Below, in pieces: positions 45,653-55,773 of a stretch of 64,000 nt of DNA. Location of the stretch: contig CAIZNH010000039.1 of NCBI GenBank assembly GCA_903934325.1, positions 62,001 to 126,000 of the forward strand, given 5' to 3'. Source of the DNA: an uncultured Alphaproteobacteria bacterium (GTDB taxonomy: Bacteria > Pseudomonadota > Alphaproteobacteria > Sphingomonadales > Sphingomonadaceae). The translations under genes and the position numbers were made by a program. A model generated the notes under the pieces. That model made no database searches and was not told where the DNA came from. It saw only the letters and a program-made list of their open reading frames with translations. Numbering within the stretch: position 1 is the first letter of the stretch; each line of letters opens with the position of its first letter.

Positions 45653-46156
45653 ATGCTGCTACCCGATGATATCACCGAGCTTGCGGCCCGGGTCGTGGCG
45701 GAAAACGCCGCGCTCGGGCGCAAGCTTGCCACAGCGGAAAGCTGCACCGGCGGTCTGGTGGCGGGCGCGATCACCGAGATCGCGGGCTCGTCTACCGTGC
45801 TCGATCGCGGTTTCGTGACCTATTCGAACGAAGCCAAGATGCAGATGCTGGGTGTTTCCAAAGACATCATCGAAACCTTCGGCGCAGTCTCGATTGCCTG
45901 CGCCTGGGCGATGGCCAAGGGCGCGCTTGAACGGTCAGAGGCCGATGTTGCCGTGGCAATCAGCGGTGTGGCAGGCCCGGGCGGCGGCACAGCGATGAAG
46001 CCGGTCGGCACGGTGGTGTTTGCGCGGGTGTGCCGCAATGCCGGGGGCGAGCCCGAGGGAGAGCTCAAGTTCTTCGAAGGCGGCGAGGCACCCGATGGCC
46101 GCGCCGAGATCCGCCGTCAGGCGACGCTCTGCGCGCTCGAGTTGCTGCTGCCGTAA
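45653..46156 (+). CDS. pncC: CinA C-terminal domain protein, nicotinamide-nucleotide amidase (PncC)
   Basis: 167 residues from ATG 45653. Core motifs KLATAESCTGGLVAGAITEI, RGFVTYSNEAKMQMLGV and AISGVAGPGGGTAMKPVGTV are typical of CinA C-terminal domain. The larger N-terminal COG1058 domain is missing, as in standalone PncC enzymes. Deamidates NMN to NaMN in NAD recycling. Its last 40 bases overlap the convergent COQ10-like gene. Confidence 0.93.
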   Translation: MLLPDDITELAARVVAENAALGRKLATAESCTGGLVAGAITEIAGSSTVLDRGFVTYSNEAKMQMLGVSKDIIETFGAVSIACAWAMAKGALERSEADVAVAISGVAGPGGGTAMKPVGTVVFARVCRNAGGEPEGELKFFEGGEAPDGRAEIRRQATLCALELLLP

Positions 46157-46578
46157 AGCTCAGCAGCGCGGGTTTCGAAGGCCTCCACCATCTTGCGGAA
46201 GGCCTTGTCGAAATATTGCCCGGCGATCTTCTCGAACAGGCGGTTGCGGAAGGTGAATTCGACAAGGAAGTCGATTTCGCAGGTGTGATCGTCCACCGCG
46301 CGGAAGGTCCAGACATTGTCGAGATCGGACAGCGGCCCGTCGACATAGTGGACCCTGATCTCGCGCGGGCGTTCCTTGGCGACGCGCGAGGTGAAGCTTT
46401 CACGCAAGCTCTTGAAGCCCACCACCATGTCGGCGACCATTTCGGTATCCGAGTTGCTGCGCACACGGGTGGCGATCACCCATGGCAGAAATTCGCCGTA
46501 GCGGGCCACATCCGCCACCAGATCGAACATCTGCTCGGCAGAGTAAGGCAGCCGCCGAGTCTCGCGAATGCCGGGCAC
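46117..46578 (-). CDS. COQ10/RatA-like START-domain protein
   Basis: 153 residues; the SRPBCC fold of the coenzyme Q-binding COQ10/RatA family is clear (MPGIRETRRLPYSAEQMFDL, VARYGEFLPWV, FEKIAGQYFDKAFRKMVEAF). E. coli RatA has been called a toxin blocking ribosome association, but alphaproteobacterial members more probably bind ubiquinone. No antitoxin-like gene is adjacent. Sits directly after lipA (TTGCAT-type overlap near 46578) and overlaps cinA by 40 bases. Confidence 0.9.
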   Translation of the reverse strand: MPGIRETRRLPYSAEQMFDLVADVARYGEFLPWVIATRVRSNSDTEMVADMVVGFKSLRESFTSRVAKERPREIRVHYVDGPLSDLDNVWTFRAVDDHTCEIDFLVEFTFRNRLFEKIAGQYFDKAFRKMVEAFETRAAELYGSSNSSAQSVA

Positions 46579-47558
46579 TAGGGCTGGACCCTGGCCCCAG
46601 AACGGGCTGCATCGCGCGCCAGCTTTTCCTCGCGCGCGGCGCGCATCTTGGCGAAATCGTCGCCCGCGTGATAGCTCGAACGGGTGAGCGGGCTCGAGGC
46701 GACCTGCAGGAAGCCCTTGGCTCGCGCAATCGCGCCATAGGCGGCGAAAGCCTTGGGGGTGACAAATTCCTCGACCGCCGCGTGCTTGGGCGTCGGCTGG
46801 AGATACTGGCCCATGGTGATGAAATCGACTTCGGCCGAGCGCATGTCGTCCATCACCTGGTGCACTTCGAGGCGCTGTTCGCCCAGCCCCAGCATGATCC
46901 CCGACTTGGTGAAGATCAGCGGATTGTGGGCCTTCACCTCTTCCAGCAGGCGCAGCGAGGCATAATAGCGCGCGCCGGGGCGGATGGTCGGGTAAAGCCT
47001 TGGGGCAGTTTCGAGGTTGTGGTTGTAAACGTCGGGGCCAGCTTCACAAATCATCTCGACCGCGCGGCGCATCTTGCCGCGGAAATCGGGCGTGAGGATT
47101 TCGATCGTGGTATTCGGCGTGGTGCGGCGCAGGGCTTCGATCACCTTGACGAACTGGCTCGCCCCGCCATCGGCAAGATCATCGCGATCGACCGAAGTGA
47201 TGACGATATGCTCCAGCCCCATCTTGGCTGCGGCAATCGCGGTGTTTTCCGGCTCCATCGGATCGACCGCGCGCGGCATGCCCGTCTTGACGTTGCAGAA
47301 GGCGCAGGCCCGGGTGCAGACGTCGCCGAGGATCATCACCGTGGCGTGCTTCTTGGTCCAGCACTCCCCGATATTGGGGCAGGCCGCTTCCTCGCACACG
47401 GTGTTGAGATTGAGCTCGCGCATCAGCCGACGCGTTTCGTGATAGCCCTCGCTCACCGGTGCGCGCACACGGATCCAGTCAGGCTTGCGCTGGCGGGCGG
47501 GACGCTCGGCGGACGGATCGGACGGCGGGGTGCTGGCGAGGTCGTTCATGAGCGGCAT
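46578..47558 (-). CDS. lipA: Lipoyl synthase
   Basis: 326 residues (ATG 47558, or MNDLAST at 47549). Auxiliary cluster [12 protein letters not shown] (Cys about 55, 60, 66), radical-SAM cluster CTRACAFC (81, 85, 88) and the C-terminal RSSY. Inserts sulfur into octanoyl-E2 and GcvH proteins; the PDH E2 and E1-beta here each carry lipoyl domains. Directly upstream of the COQ10-like gene with overlapping stop/start. Confidence 0.97.
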   Translation of the reverse strand: MPLMNDLASTPPSDPSAERPARQRKPDWIRVRAPVSEGYHETRRLMRELNLNTVCEEAACPNIGECWTKKHATVMILGDVCTRACAFCNVKTGMPRAVDPMEPENTAIAAAKMGLEHIVITSVDRDDLADGGASQFVKVIEALRRTTPNTTIEILTPDFRGKMRRAVEMICEAGPDVYNHNLETAPRLYPTIRPGARYYASLRLLEEVKAHNPLIFTKSGIMLGLGEQRLEVHQVMDDMRSAEVDFITMGQYLQPTPKHAAVEEFVTPKAFAAYGAIARAKGFLQVASSPLTRSSYHAGDDFAKMRAAREEKLARDAARSGARVQP

Positions 47559-47590
47559 TTAGGCGCGCAAGGCCCGTCCCGCAAGCACCG

Positions 47591-47654
47591 GCAGGCCTGC
47601 CTTTTTTGCATCAACCGGACACAAAAAAGGGCGGCAGGCCTGCGCCCACCGCCC
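47591..47654 (-). terminator. Terminator hairpin after the exported TPR-like gene, with larger inverted repeat
   Basis: For minus-strand transcription, GGGCGG (47654-47649) pairs with CCGCCC (47634-47629) and is followed by TTTTTT (47628-47623), an intrinsic terminator 33 bases past the stop of the gene at 47688. A second arm further on, GCAGGCCTGCC followed by TTTTTTG (47591-47608), nearly repeats the first half in inverted form, so a longer stem is possible and could also end lipA-side transcripts. Confidence 0.7.
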
Positions 47655-47687
47655 GTTTTCTCGTGTGCAGCCGTCCGGTGAAACGGA

Positions 47688-49034
47688 TCAGCTCGCGGGC
47701 GGCGCCATCACCACGCCTGCGGCCAACTGCTTGGCATAGGCGCTCCACAGCTTGGCGAGCGGGACGCGGTTGCCCTCAACCTTGGCAAAGGTCGCCTGGG
47801 CAGCGGCATAATCGCCGACGCCAACCTGCGCGATGCCGAGCCGGGTCATCGCCACGTTGCGATCAACGCCGGCCATGCCGAGGCTCTTTTCATAGAATCC
47901 CGCAGCCTTGGCGTACTGCCCGTAGCTCAGGAAAGCGTCCCCTGCGGCAAACACGGTGCGCACGCCCGCAGCAGCGGCGTTGGCATCGCGCTCGAGCACG
48001 GGAAGCTCGGCCTGGTCGGTCTTGATGCGGCCGGTGGCGGTGGCGAGCGAATCGGTGACGAAGATATCGTCCTTGCTCACCGCGTTCTTGGCGTAGGCCT
48101 CGTCGATCACGTCCTTCACTTCCTTGGGCAGGCGGCGCGGATCGGCGGATTCGACGTAGTAAAGGTAGTCCTGCTTGTCCTTCAGCACCCCGGCCTTGCG
48201 CGACAGGCGCAGCAGGTCGAGGATTTCCGGACCTTCGTAATCATTGAGATTGCGGGTCAGGTTAATCCCGTCGCGCCAGTTGTCGATGGTCGGGAAATCG
48301 GCCAGCCACAGGGTCACGAGGTCATAGATCTGCGGGGCGATCTTGTTGTTGTAGGCAACGGTGATCCCGCGGCGATACCACTGGGCATCGACCGGCTGGC
48401 CGGCGGCCTTGCGGGCCTTGATCGCCTGATCGAGATAATCGAGACCGGCGAGGAATTCGCTGCCCGAAAAATAGCTCTCGGCCATGGTGATCTCGAGATC
48501 GGCCTTGCCGATGGTTTCGGTGGTGAAGCCGCCATCGATCGCCTTCTGGAGAAAGCTGCGCGAGCGGGGATAATCCTGCAGCGCATTGGCCAGCTGGTAG
48601 GCGACAAAATTGTAGCGCGCCGAATCTGCCGGGGCCAGCTTGCCGCTGCCGATCATCATTTCCATGCCGCGCAGCTGCATCACGCGGTCCGACAGCTTGC
48701 TGCCCGCGTTGTAGATCAGGCTGCCGCTGGCGTTCAGCTCGTCAGGCGACTTGGCCAGCGCCACCATTGCCTCGATCTGCGGCTTGAGCGAGGCGACATC
48801 GGTGCCCGCCGCTGCAAGCGCGGTGTTGAGCGGCTGGTAGGCGGCCACGAATTCCTTAGAATATTGCGGCTTGGGCGCTTCGGCTTCCTGCTTCTTGTCA
48901 CGCTTTTGTGCGTGGGCCTCGCCGGTGAGGCCGGGGACAGCCAGCATCGCAGTCCCGCCGGCCAGCGCAATCGCCAGCGCAAGGTGCCGGGTGAAGCCCG
49001 CAGTGCGGTGATGGGTCGAAGTCAGCTTGCTCAA
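47688..49034 (-). CDS. Exported helical-repeat (TPR-like) protein
   Basis: 448 residues if the TTG at 49034 is the start, chosen because a strong GGAGGA lies about 5 bases upstream on the transcript; an upstream GTG or ATG reading would add an odd Cys/Pro-rich leader. Signal peptide (LALAIALAGGTAMLAVPGL ... AHA). The mature part is all helical, with phrases such as LASYGQYAKAAGFYEKSLGM and DYAAAQATFAKVEGNRVPLA at the C-terminus that look like TPR repeats. Conserved in sphingomonads without known function; probably periplasmic. Followed by a terminator. Confidence 0.75.
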   Translation of the reverse strand: MSKLTSTHHRTAGFTRHLALAIALAGGTAMLAVPGLTGEAHAQKRDKKQEAEAPKPQYSKEFVAAYQPLNTALAAAGTDVASLKPQIEAMVALAKSPDELNASGSLIYNAGSKLSDRVMQLRGMEMMIGSGKLAPADSARYNFVAYQLANALQDYPRSRSFLQKAIDGGFTTETIGKADLEITMAESYFSGSEFLAGLDYLDQAIKARKAAGQPVDAQWYRRGITVAYNNKIAPQIYDLVTLWLADFPTIDNWRDGINLTRNLNDYEGPEILDLLRLSRKAGVLKDKQDYLYYVESADPRRLPKEVKDVIDEAYAKNAVSKDDIFVTDSLATATGRIKTDQAELPVLERDANAAAAGVRTVFAAGDAFLSYGQYAKAAGFYEKSLGMAGVDRNVAMTRLGIAQVGVGDYAAAQATFAKVEGNRVPLAKLWSAYAKQLAAGVVMAPPAS

Positions 49035-49373
49035 TTCATCCTCCACAGGTCTCCCGCAAGGCGGGCACATGGGCCTGCCGCCGGGTGTCATATCGCCTCA
49101 GCCTTTGGACGGCTTGCAGCCAATTTGCAATTCGCGCTAGGCGCCCGCGGCTGAACGGCTTTTGAATGGTTGCAGGGCGCTTTGCCGGAGCCTGTCGCAT
49201 TAGGGTTTTGCAAGTGTGGAAAAACGGCGCCCATTTACCCTGTTATCACCTGCCAAGGTGGCGAAAGCGCGGGCGGAGGCCTACATAGCAGGGCAAGGCA
49301 AATGCTCGGCCGCCATGGCGCGGATTGATCTGCCCGAGCAGCTTTTCGACAACAGACAAGAACGGCACCACCC
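49035..49373. other. Region between the exported TPR-like gene and gyrA
   Basis: 339 bases between divergent starts. A possible gyrA promoter is TTGCAA (49208-49213) and CATTTA (49232-49237), 18-base spacer, but the -10 is poor. A short hairpin CACCT-GCCA-AGGTG lies at 49248-49261. I see no tRNA, small gene or clear regulator site. The strand-opposite open frames here are shadows of gyrA. Confidence 0.4.
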
Positions 49374-52163
49374 TTGAGCGACGACAGCGACATCCTCGAT
49401 TCCACCCCGCCCGCACCGATGGGCGGTTTTGAACGCATCGACATCGTCGACGAGATGAAGTCGAGCTACCTCGACTACGCGATGAGCGTGATCGTCGCCC
49501 GCGCCCTGCCCGATGTGCGCGACGGGTTGAAACCAGTCCACCGCCGCATTCTCTTCGCCAGCCAGGAAGGCGGCTTTGTCGCCGGGCGCCCCTATCGCAA
49601 GAGCGCCAAGATCGTCGGCGACGTGATGGGTAACTACCACCCGCACGGCGACAGCGCGATCTATGATGCCCTCGCCCGCATGACCCAGGACTGGTCGATG
49701 CGCGTGCCGCTGATCGACGGTCAGGGCAATTTCGGCTCGATGGACCCCGATCCGCCGGCCTCGATGCGTTACACCGAAGCGCGCCTTGCGCGGGTCGCCA
49801 ACAGCCTGCTCGACGATCTCGACAAGGACACGGTCGATTTCACCGAGAACTATGACGGCAGCCGGCAGGAGCCGACGGTGCTGCCCGCACGCTTTCCCAA
49901 CCTGCTGGTCAACGGTGCGGGCGGGATCGCGGTCGGCATGGCGACCAACGTGCCGCCGCACAATCTGGGCGAAGTGATCGACGGCTGTCTTGCCTATATC
50001 GACAACCCGCACATCACTTCCGAAGAGCTGATCCAGTTCATCCCCGGCCCCGATTTCCCCACTGCGCCGCTGATCCTGGGCACGCATGGCGCGCGTTCGG
50101 CCTACACCACCGGGCGCGGGTCGATCCTGATGCGCTGCCGCCACGAGGTGGAAACCGGACGCAATGATCGCCGCTCGATCGTGTTCACCTCGATCCCCTA
50201 TCAGGTCGGCAAGTCGAACCTCGTCGAGAAGATCGCCGAGGCTGCCAAGGACAAGCGGATCGAGGGCATCTCCGACATCCGCGACGAAAGCTCGCGCGAA
50301 GGCGTGCGCGTCGTCGTCGATCTTAAGCGCGATGCGACCCCTGAGGTCGTGCTCAACCAGATCTGGCGCCACACCCCTGCGCAGGCCTCTTTCCCCGCCA
50401 ACATGCTGGCGATCCGCGGCGGCCGGCCCGAAACGCTGACCCTGCGCGACATCATCCAGAGCTTCATCGCGTTCCGCGAGGAGGTGATCACGCGCCGCAC
50501 CAAATACGAGCTCAACAAGGCGCGCGAGCGGGCGCACCTTTTGCTGGGTCTGGTGGTCGCGGTCTCGAACCTCGACGAGGTGGTGGCGATGATCCGCTCG
50601 GCCCGCAATCCGGCCGAAGCGCGCGGCAAGCTGCTCGCCAAGGAATGGCCGATCGGCGACATTGCCCAGTACATCCGGCTGGTCGAAGCGATTGATCCGT
50701 CCGATGACGAGAGCGGCGGCACCTATCGCCTGTCCGAGCGGCAGGTGAAAGCCATCCTCGAACTGCGCCTCCACCGCCTGACTGCGCTCGGCCGCGACGA
50801 GATCGGCGATGAGCTGAAGGAGCTGGCCGCAGCGATCGCGGAATATCTCTCGATCCTCGCAGACCGCGTGAAGCTCTACGGCGTGATGCGGGAAGAACTG
50901 ACCGAAATCCGCGCCACCTATGCCACGCCGCGCCTGTCCGAAATCGCGCCCGCCTGGGACGGCCTCGAAGACGAGGACCTGATCGAGCGCGAGGACATGG
51001 TCGTCACGGTCACCCATGACGGCTATATCAAGCGCACCGCGCTCGCCACCTTCCGCGCGCAGGGTCGCGGCGGCAAGGGCCGCTCGGGCATGGCGACCAA
51101 GGACGAGGATGCCGTCGTCGAACTCTTCGTCACCAGCACCCACAATCCGGTGCTGTTCTTCACCAACACCGGCCGCGTCTATCGCCTCAAGGTGTGGAAG
51201 CTGCCCGAAGGCGGGCCCACCACCAAGGGCCGCCCGATGGTCAACCTCCTGCCGCTGGGCGAGGACGAGCGAGTCACCAACGTGCTGCCCCTGCCCGAGG
51301 ACGAGGCGAGCTGGGCCAATCTCAACATCGTCTTTGCGACCGAGCAGGGCATGGTGCGCCGCAATTCGATGGACGCCTTCGCCAACATCCCGACGGCGGG
51401 CAAATATGCGATGGGCTTTGTCGAAGGCTCGGGTGACCGGCTGATCGGGGTGCAGTTGCTCACCGAGGAACAGCAGATCTTCCTCGCGAGCGATTCCGGC
51501 AAGGCGATCCGCTTCTCGGCCACCGATGCGCGCGAGACCAAGAGCCGCACCGGCATCGGCGTGCGCGGCATGAGCCTCAAGAAGGGCGGCAAGGTCGTCA
51601 GCATGGCGGTGGTCGATCCGCTCACCGCCGACATGGAAACCCGCGAGGCCTATCTGCGCGCGGCGGCGTGGAAGAACAACGACGCGGTCTCCACCCTCCA
51701 GGCAGAACAAGTCGCCGCGATGGCGGAAGCCGAGGAGTTCATCCTCACCATCACCGCCAACGGCTATGGCAAGATTTCCTCGGCCTACGAATATCGCACC
51801 ACCTCGCGCGGTGGCCAGGGGATCACCAATATCGGCACGCCCGACAGCAATCCCGACCGCAATGGCCCGGTGGTGGCGAGCTTCCCGGTCAAGCATGGCT
51901 CGCAGCTGATGCTGGTGACCGATCAGGCCAAGCTGATCCGCCTCGACATCGGTTTCCGTCACCTGATCGAAGGCGGGTTCGAGAGCCTCAAGGGCTTCTC
52001 GATCTCGGGACGCGGCTCGTCGGGTATCCGCATCTTCGATGTCGCCAAGGACGAGCACATCGTCGGCGCGGCCCTGATCGACGAGACCGAGGAACCGGAG
52101 AACGCCGCCGAGGAAGCCATTGCTGCCGAAATGGCTGACGGGGGCGAGGCGCCCTCCGAATAG
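49374..52163 (+). CDS. gyrA: DNA gyrase subunit A
   Basis: 929 residues from TTG 49374 ([20 protein letters not shown]). Winged-helix CAP-like and tower region with the catalytic tyrosine in [13 protein letters not shown] (about 133), the quinolone region [16 protein letters not shown] retaining Ser (94) and Asp (98) at E. coli 83 and 87, then a C-terminal beta-pinwheel with the GyrA-box-like [11 protein letters not shown], and an acidic tail. Introduces negative supercoils with GyrB. Ends in a strong terminator. Confidence 0.98.
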   Translation: MSDDSDILDSTPPAPMGGFERIDIVDEMKSSYLDYAMSVIVARALPDVRDGLKPVHRRILFASQEGGFVAGRPYRKSAKIVGDVMGNYHPHGDSAIYDALARMTQDWSMRVPLIDGQGNFGSMDPDPPASMRYTEARLARVANSLLDDLDKDTVDFTENYDGSRQEPTVLPARFPNLLVNGAGGIAVGMATNVPPHNLGEVIDGCLAYIDNPHITSEELIQFIPGPDFPTAPLILGTHGARSAYTTGRGSILMRCRHEVETGRNDRRSIVFTSIPYQVGKSNLVEKIAEAAKDKRIEGISDIRDESSREGVRVVVDLKRDATPEVVLNQIWRHTPAQASFPANMLAIRGGRPETLTLRDIIQSFIAFREEVITRRTKYELNKARERAHLLLGLVVAVSNLDEVVAMIRSARNPAEARGKLLAKEWPIGDIAQYIRLVEAIDPSDDESGGTYRLSERQVKAILELRLHRLTALGRDEIGDELKELAAAIAEYLSILADRVKLYGVMREELTEIRATYATPRLSEIAPAWDGLEDEDLIEREDMVVTVTHDGYIKRTALATFRAQGRGGKGRSGMATKDEDAVVELFVTSTHNPVLFFTNTGRVYRLKVWKLPEGGPTTKGRPMVNLLPLGEDERVTNVLPLPEDEASWANLNIVFATEQGMVRRNSMDAFANIPTAGKYAMGFVEGSGDRLIGVQLLTEEQQIFLASDSGKAIRFSATDARETKSRTGIGVRGMSLKKGGKVVSMAVVDPLTADMETREAYLRAAAWKNNDAVSTLQAEQVAAMAEAEEFILTITANGYGKISSAYEYRTTSRGGQGITNIGTPDSNPDRNGPVVASFPVKHGSQLMLVTDQAKLIRLDIGFRHLIEGGFESLKGFSISGRGSSGIRIFDVAKDEHIVGAALIDETEEPENAAEEAIAAEMADGGEAPSE

Positions 52164-52185
52164 CCTGCTCGCCAGTGCGGTGATC

Positions 52186-52227
52186 AAAAAAGGGGCAGAG
52201 GGTGAAGGCGCCCCCTGCCCCTTTTTT
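52186..52227. terminator. Bidirectional intrinsic terminator between gyrA and the YhhN-like gene
   Basis: A6GGGGCAG (52186-52197) and CTGCCCC-T6 (52215-52227) make a strong GC stem with A and T flanks on both strands. It can terminate gyrA rightward and the lysoplasmalogenase gene leftward, which end 23 and 27 bases away. Confidence 0.85.
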
Positions 52228-52253
52228 CATGTGCCTTCAAAACAGGCAGGGCC

Positions 52254-52919
52254 TCAGCGTACCGGCTGTTCGCCTCGCAAGCACTGCACAATGCCGGTCG
52301 CGATCATCACCTGCCCGCCGAAATAGAGCGGCCAGATCAGGAGGTCGGGCAGCACGCCCAGATCAAGCGGCGCGCCGCGCGAGAAGATCAGCCAGTCGCT
52401 CACCACGAACAGCACCGCCCCGGTGCCGACGCGGTAGCGCGGATAGTGGCTCATCCACGCGGTCGATGCCATCATCCCGAGGAACCCCGCATAGACCGCA
52501 ATCGCCACCTCGCCGCTCAGCCAGTAGCTAACCAGCGGGGTGCCGATCAGCAGGGCGAGCCCGACCACCTTCTGCACCGGAGACGGCCTCGCATGACGAT
52601 TGCGCAGATAAAGCGCGGTCGCGACGCAATGCGCTGCGGCAAAGAAAGCCCCACCGGCGGTGAACCACAGCTCGATCGCCATATCGCCCAGCGCCGCCAG
52701 CACGAGCGCGGCCACCAGCAGCCACCCGTCGGAGCGGTGTTTGCCCCCGGGCACCCGGAGCGCGACATAAAGCGCCAGCAAGCCTACCGCGGAACCCTTG
52801 AGCAGGATGCCCCACACGCCCTCGGCAATCGGATTATCCTTGAGGAAGAAGAAGGCCGTGCCTGCGGCAATGCTCGCCAGCAGCCACGGACGTTGCTCGA
52901 TCAGCGCCTGTTTCGCCAT
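52254..52919 (-). CDS. Lysoplasmalogenase (YhhN family) membrane protein
   Basis: 221 residues, eight hydrophobic segments. YhhN/TMEM86-type pattern with the conserved GAVLFVVSDWLIF helix, LALYVALRVPGG, and the late PLYFGGQVMIATG. Human members cleave the vinyl-ether bond of lysoplasmalogens; the bacterial substrate is unclear. Divergent from trmFO over 79 bases and ends at the shared terminator. Confidence 0.85.
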   Translation of the reverse strand: MAKQALIEQRPWLLASIAAGTAFFFLKDNPIAEGVWGILLKGSAVGLLALYVALRVPGGKHRSDGWLLVAALVLAALGDMAIELWFTAGGAFFAAAHCVATALYLRNRHARPSPVQKVVGLALLIGTPLVSYWLSGEVAIAVYAGFLGMMASTAWMSHYPRYRVGTGAVLFVVSDWLIFSRGAPLDLGVLPDLLIWPLYFGGQVMIATGIVQCLRGEQPVR

Positions 52920-52998
52920 GGCCTCCCTCGCCTGTCCAATCCGGCATGACCTGCCGTTGTGCTTGCCCTCGGGCTAACACGCAATTACGCGGGCGACC

Positions 52999-54387
52999 AT
53001 GACTGCAACACCGACAATTCACGATGTTCACATCATTGGCGGCGGGCTCGCCGGGAGCGAGGCAGCCTGGCAGCTGGCGCGGCGCGGATTGAAGGTCCGC
53101 CTGTCGGAGATGCGCGGCAGCGGGGACAATATGACCCCTGCCCACCAGACCGATGGCCTTGCCGAGCTGGTGTGCTCCAATTCCTTCCGCTCGGATGATG
53201 ACACCAAGAACGCGGTCGGCCTGCTGCATCACGAGATGCGGATGCTGGATAGTCTGGTGATGCGCGCAGGCGAAGTGGCTCGTGTTCCGGCGGGCAGCGC
53301 GATGGCGGTGGACCGCGATGTCTTCTCCGCCGAGGTGGACAAGGCGCTTCAAGCCCACCCCAACATCACCATCGTGCGCGAACGGGTGGACGCCCTCCCC
53401 GCAGCCGGGCTCACCATCGTTGCCACCGGACCGCTCACCGCCGAGGCGCTGGCGGGCAGCATCGTGCGCGCCACAGGTTCCGAGCGGCTCGCCTTCTTCG
53501 ATGCCATCGCGCCGATCATTCACCACGATTCCATCGACATGTCGAAATGCTGGATCCAGTCGCGCTGGAACAAGCGGACCGAGGCCTCGAACGAAGGCGG
53601 CGACTACATCAACTGCCCGATGGACAAGGAGCAGTATCTCGCTTTCCACCGCGGGCTGATGGAGGGCGAAAAGACCGAGTTCAAGCAGTGGGAAAAGGAC
53701 ACACCCTATTTCGACGGCTGCATGCCGATCGAGGTGATGGCCGCGCGCGGGGTCGAGACGCTGCGCTATGGGCCGATGAAGGGCGTGGGGCTGGACAATC
53801 CCTTCGATGTGACGCCCGAATTCCCGCAAGGCCGCTGGCCCTATGCCGTGGTGCAGCTGCGGCAGGACAACAAGCTTGGCACGTTGTGGAACATGGTCGG
53901 CTTCCAGACCAAGCTGAAATACGCCGCGCAAGTGGAACTGTTCCGCACCATTCCAGGTCTGGAGAATGCCGAATTCGCGCGCCTGGGCGGGTTGCACCGC
54001 AACACCTTCCTCAATTCGCCCAAGGTGCTCGATCGCCAGCTGCGCCTCACCGCCGCGCCGCATATCCGCTTTGCGGGCCAAGTGACCGGCTGCGAGGGCT
54101 ATGTCGAAAGCGCCGCCATCGGTCTTGTGGCGGGGATGATGACGGCGGCAGAGTTTGCCGGGCATGACTGGCAGCCCCTGCCCGCCACCACGGCACTGGG
54201 TGCGCTGCTCTCCCATATCACCGGCGGTGCCGAGGCCGAGACCTTCCAGCCCATGAACGTCAATTTCGGGCTGTTCCCGCCGCTCCACGAGGTCGGCAAG
54301 AAGAGCCGCAAGGAAGCCTACACCAATCGCGCCAAGGCCGATCTGGCCTCGTGGATTGCTTCATCGCGCGAGGCGGTGCCGGCCTAG
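52999..54387 (+). CDS. trmFO: Methylenetetrahydrofolate-tRNA (uracil-54) methyltransferase TrmFO
   Basis: 462 residues. FAD-binding Rossmann motif [19 protein letters not shown] near the N-terminus, then [21 protein letters not shown] typical of TrmFO/Gid proteins, [11 protein letters not shown] and the catalytic region [11 protein letters not shown]. Makes m5U54 in tRNA using folate rather than SAM. Ends 4 bases from the convergent EF-hand gene. Confidence 0.96.
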   Translation: MTATPTIHDVHIIGGGLAGSEAAWQLARRGLKVRLSEMRGSGDNMTPAHQTDGLAELVCSNSFRSDDDTKNAVGLLHHEMRMLDSLVMRAGEVARVPAGSAMAVDRDVFSAEVDKALQAHPNITIVRERVDALPAAGLTIVATGPLTAEALAGSIVRATGSERLAFFDAIAPIIHHDSIDMSKCWIQSRWNKRTEASNEGGDYINCPMDKEQYLAFHRGLMEGEKTEFKQWEKDTPYFDGCMPIEVMAARGVETLRYGPMKGVGLDNPFDVTPEFPQGRWPYAVVQLRQDNKLGTLWNMVGFQTKLKYAAQVELFRTIPGLENAEFARLGGLHRNTFLNSPKVLDRQLRLTAAPHIRFAGQVTGCEGYVESAAIGLVAGMMTAAEFAGHDWQPLPATTALGALLSHITGGAEAETFQPMNVNFGLFPPLHEVGKKSRKEAYTNRAKADLASWIASSREAVPA

Positions 54388-54391
54388 GGCC

Positions 54392-54883
54392 TCAGCATTT
54401 GCAGGCTGGTTTCTTCGGGGCGGGCTTGGGCGCAGTCGCGGCGAATTCACGCGGGGTAAGCCGGCCATCGCGGTCGCCATCGGCGCTCTCGAAGCGGTCC
54501 ACCGTCGTCAGCGCCCATTCCTCGAAGGTCAGCAGGTTGTTCCCGTCGGCATCGAGCGCACGGAAGCCGTCGCTGCGGGTCGAGAGCATTTCGTTGCGGG
54601 TGATCAGCCGGTCGCGGTTGCGATCATAGCGGAAGAAGCGCTGTTCCTCCTTGGTCAGCTCGCTCACCTCGGGCGGCGCGGGGCCCTTGGCCGCGCCGGG
54701 CTCGCTCTGGGGCAGCGCCATGGGATCAGTCTTGCCGGGAGCGCCTGAAGGCGGCGGCGGAGCGCTGTTTTCCACGGCCGCGCGGCCCTGCCACCAGAAC
54801 ACCCCGACACCGGCCAGCGCCAGACCTGCGATTACGCGCAAAACTGCCTGCCGCACGGGTCTGCTCCCCCCTTGCTGTTGCAC
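54392..54883 (-). CDS. EF-hand calcium-binding protein
   Basis: 163 residues. Membrane-anchoring or signal segment at the N-terminus (about 11-31, VLRVIAGLALAGVGVFWWQG), a Pro-rich linker, then three EF-hand loops: YDRNRDRLITRNE, LDADGNNLLTFEE and ADGDRDGRLTPRE, the last two in near-canonical DxDxDG form. Probably a periplasmic calcium binder. A polyproline/alanine tail ends in CKC. Role unknown. Confidence 0.88.
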   Translation of the reverse strand: MQQQGGSRPVRQAVLRVIAGLALAGVGVFWWQGRAAVENSAPPPPSGAPGKTDPMALPQSEPGAAKGPAPPEVSELTKEEQRFFRYDRNRDRLITRNEMLSTRSDGFRALDADGNNLLTFEEWALTTVDRFESADGDRDGRLTPREFAATAPKPAPKKPACKC

Positions 54884-54901
54884 TTTTGGAAATATACGTA
54901 A

Positions 54902-55564
54902 TCAGCTCAAAAAGATAGCCGCCCTGAGCGCAGCAAGCGGCGCGCCCCGCCCCTCCATCATCGGCCGCCCTCCGCGCGCGAGCGAGCGCCGCGCCAGAGC
55001 GTCGAGCACGGCGATACCGCGCAAGGATGCGGGCAGCCGCTGCGGCCCGGCAGAGCCCGCCGCCAGCCCCGTCGCAACCAGCGCCGCGCGTTCGCTCTCG
55101 TCAGTCACCGCGCAGGCCGCATCGGCCGTCGCCCAGCGTATGCCGGCTGTGGCGACTCGCGGCACGGCAGCCGCCGGAAGAGCCGGATCCAGCGCCAAAA
55201 AGAATGCGCTGCGCCCCGCAGAAAATTCGGCAATCTTAACATTTTCAAGGCGCTCTGCTGTGATCAACACCCCCCAGGCATCGACCATCGCCGCCAGCGC
55301 TGCCTCGCGCCCGGCCCAGTCGCGTCCGATGGCATCGAGCACCGCATCGCCGCGCGGACGATCCGCGAGCGGCCGGTTTAACGCCTCGCGCCACCAGGCA
55401 AGCCGCATCTGGCCCAGCATCGGCTCGGTGGTGCGCGAAACGATGCGCGCAAGCCGCCGATCAAGCTGAAGAGCTGTGCTTAACGGCGCGCGAACCTTTG
55501 GCCCACTCCATGCCAGCGCAAGCTCCGCTTCGGGCGGCAGGCTTTCGGGATTTTCGGAAGTCAT
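54902..55564 (-). CDS. Squalene/phytoene synthase-like protein, NDUFAF6-like
   Basis: 220 residues; the pattern MLGQMRLAWWREAL and the helix-rich trans-prenyltransferase-like layout match the NDUFAF6/squalene-phytoene-synthase-like family. The aspartate-rich catalytic motifs DxxxD of true phytoene synthases are not evident, so it may be non-enzymatic, perhaps in complex I assembly as in mitochondria. No other carotenoid gene is here. Upstream region shared with the tad-like genes. Confidence 0.8.
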   Translation of the reverse strand: MTSENPESLPPEAELALAWSGPKVRAPLSTALQLDRRLARIVSRTTEPMLGQMRLAWWREALNRPLADRPRGDAVLDAIGRDWAGREAALAAMVDAWGVLITAERLENVKIAEFSAGRSAFFLALDPALPAAAVPRVATAGIRWATADAACAVTDESERAALVATGLAAGSAGPQRLPASLRGIAVLDALARRSLARGGRPMMEGRGAPLAALRAAIFLS

Positions 55565-55653
55565 GGCCGCCGCCTAGCTGTCTGCGTCCGCCTTTGACAA
55601 GCGATCTGTCCCGCTCCGGCACGCTTCGCGCAAGGTTGGAGGGAAGCGGCCTC

Positions 55654-55712
55654 TTAGACTTTGCTTAACCATGGTCTTTGGCAATCCGCTTACCAGACAA
55701 GGCTTAAGAGGC
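55654..55712 (+). promoter_or_regulatory. Possible CtrA site and inverted repeat upstream of tadG
   Basis: TTAG-N7-TTAACC (55654-55670) matches the CtrA consensus TTAA-N7-TTAAC with one mismatch, about 105 bases before tadG. It also lies within a larger inverted repeat, GCCTCTTA (55649-55656) and TAAGAGGC (55705-55712). CtrA regulates pilus genes in other alphaproteobacteria; this link is inferred. Confidence 0.35.
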
Positions 55713-55773
55713 AGACTGGTTGAGGGGTCTCTCCGGTTGATCGGAGGGATGCTCGTAAAAGGGACTGCATCCG

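Noticed and set aside
46117-46578. RatA toxin of a toxin-antitoxin pair
   Set aside because: COQ10-like START domain with no adjacent antitoxin; lies beside lipA as in alphaproteobacteria.
49650-49680. Quinolone-resistance change in gyrA
   Set aside because: HGDSAIYDA keeps Ser and Asp at the two hotspot positions.
49281-52187. 968-residue open frame on the minus strand across gyrA
   Set aside because: Antisense shadow of gyrA; high-GC codon bias opens the opposite strand. Low-complexity, no domain, no ribosome site.
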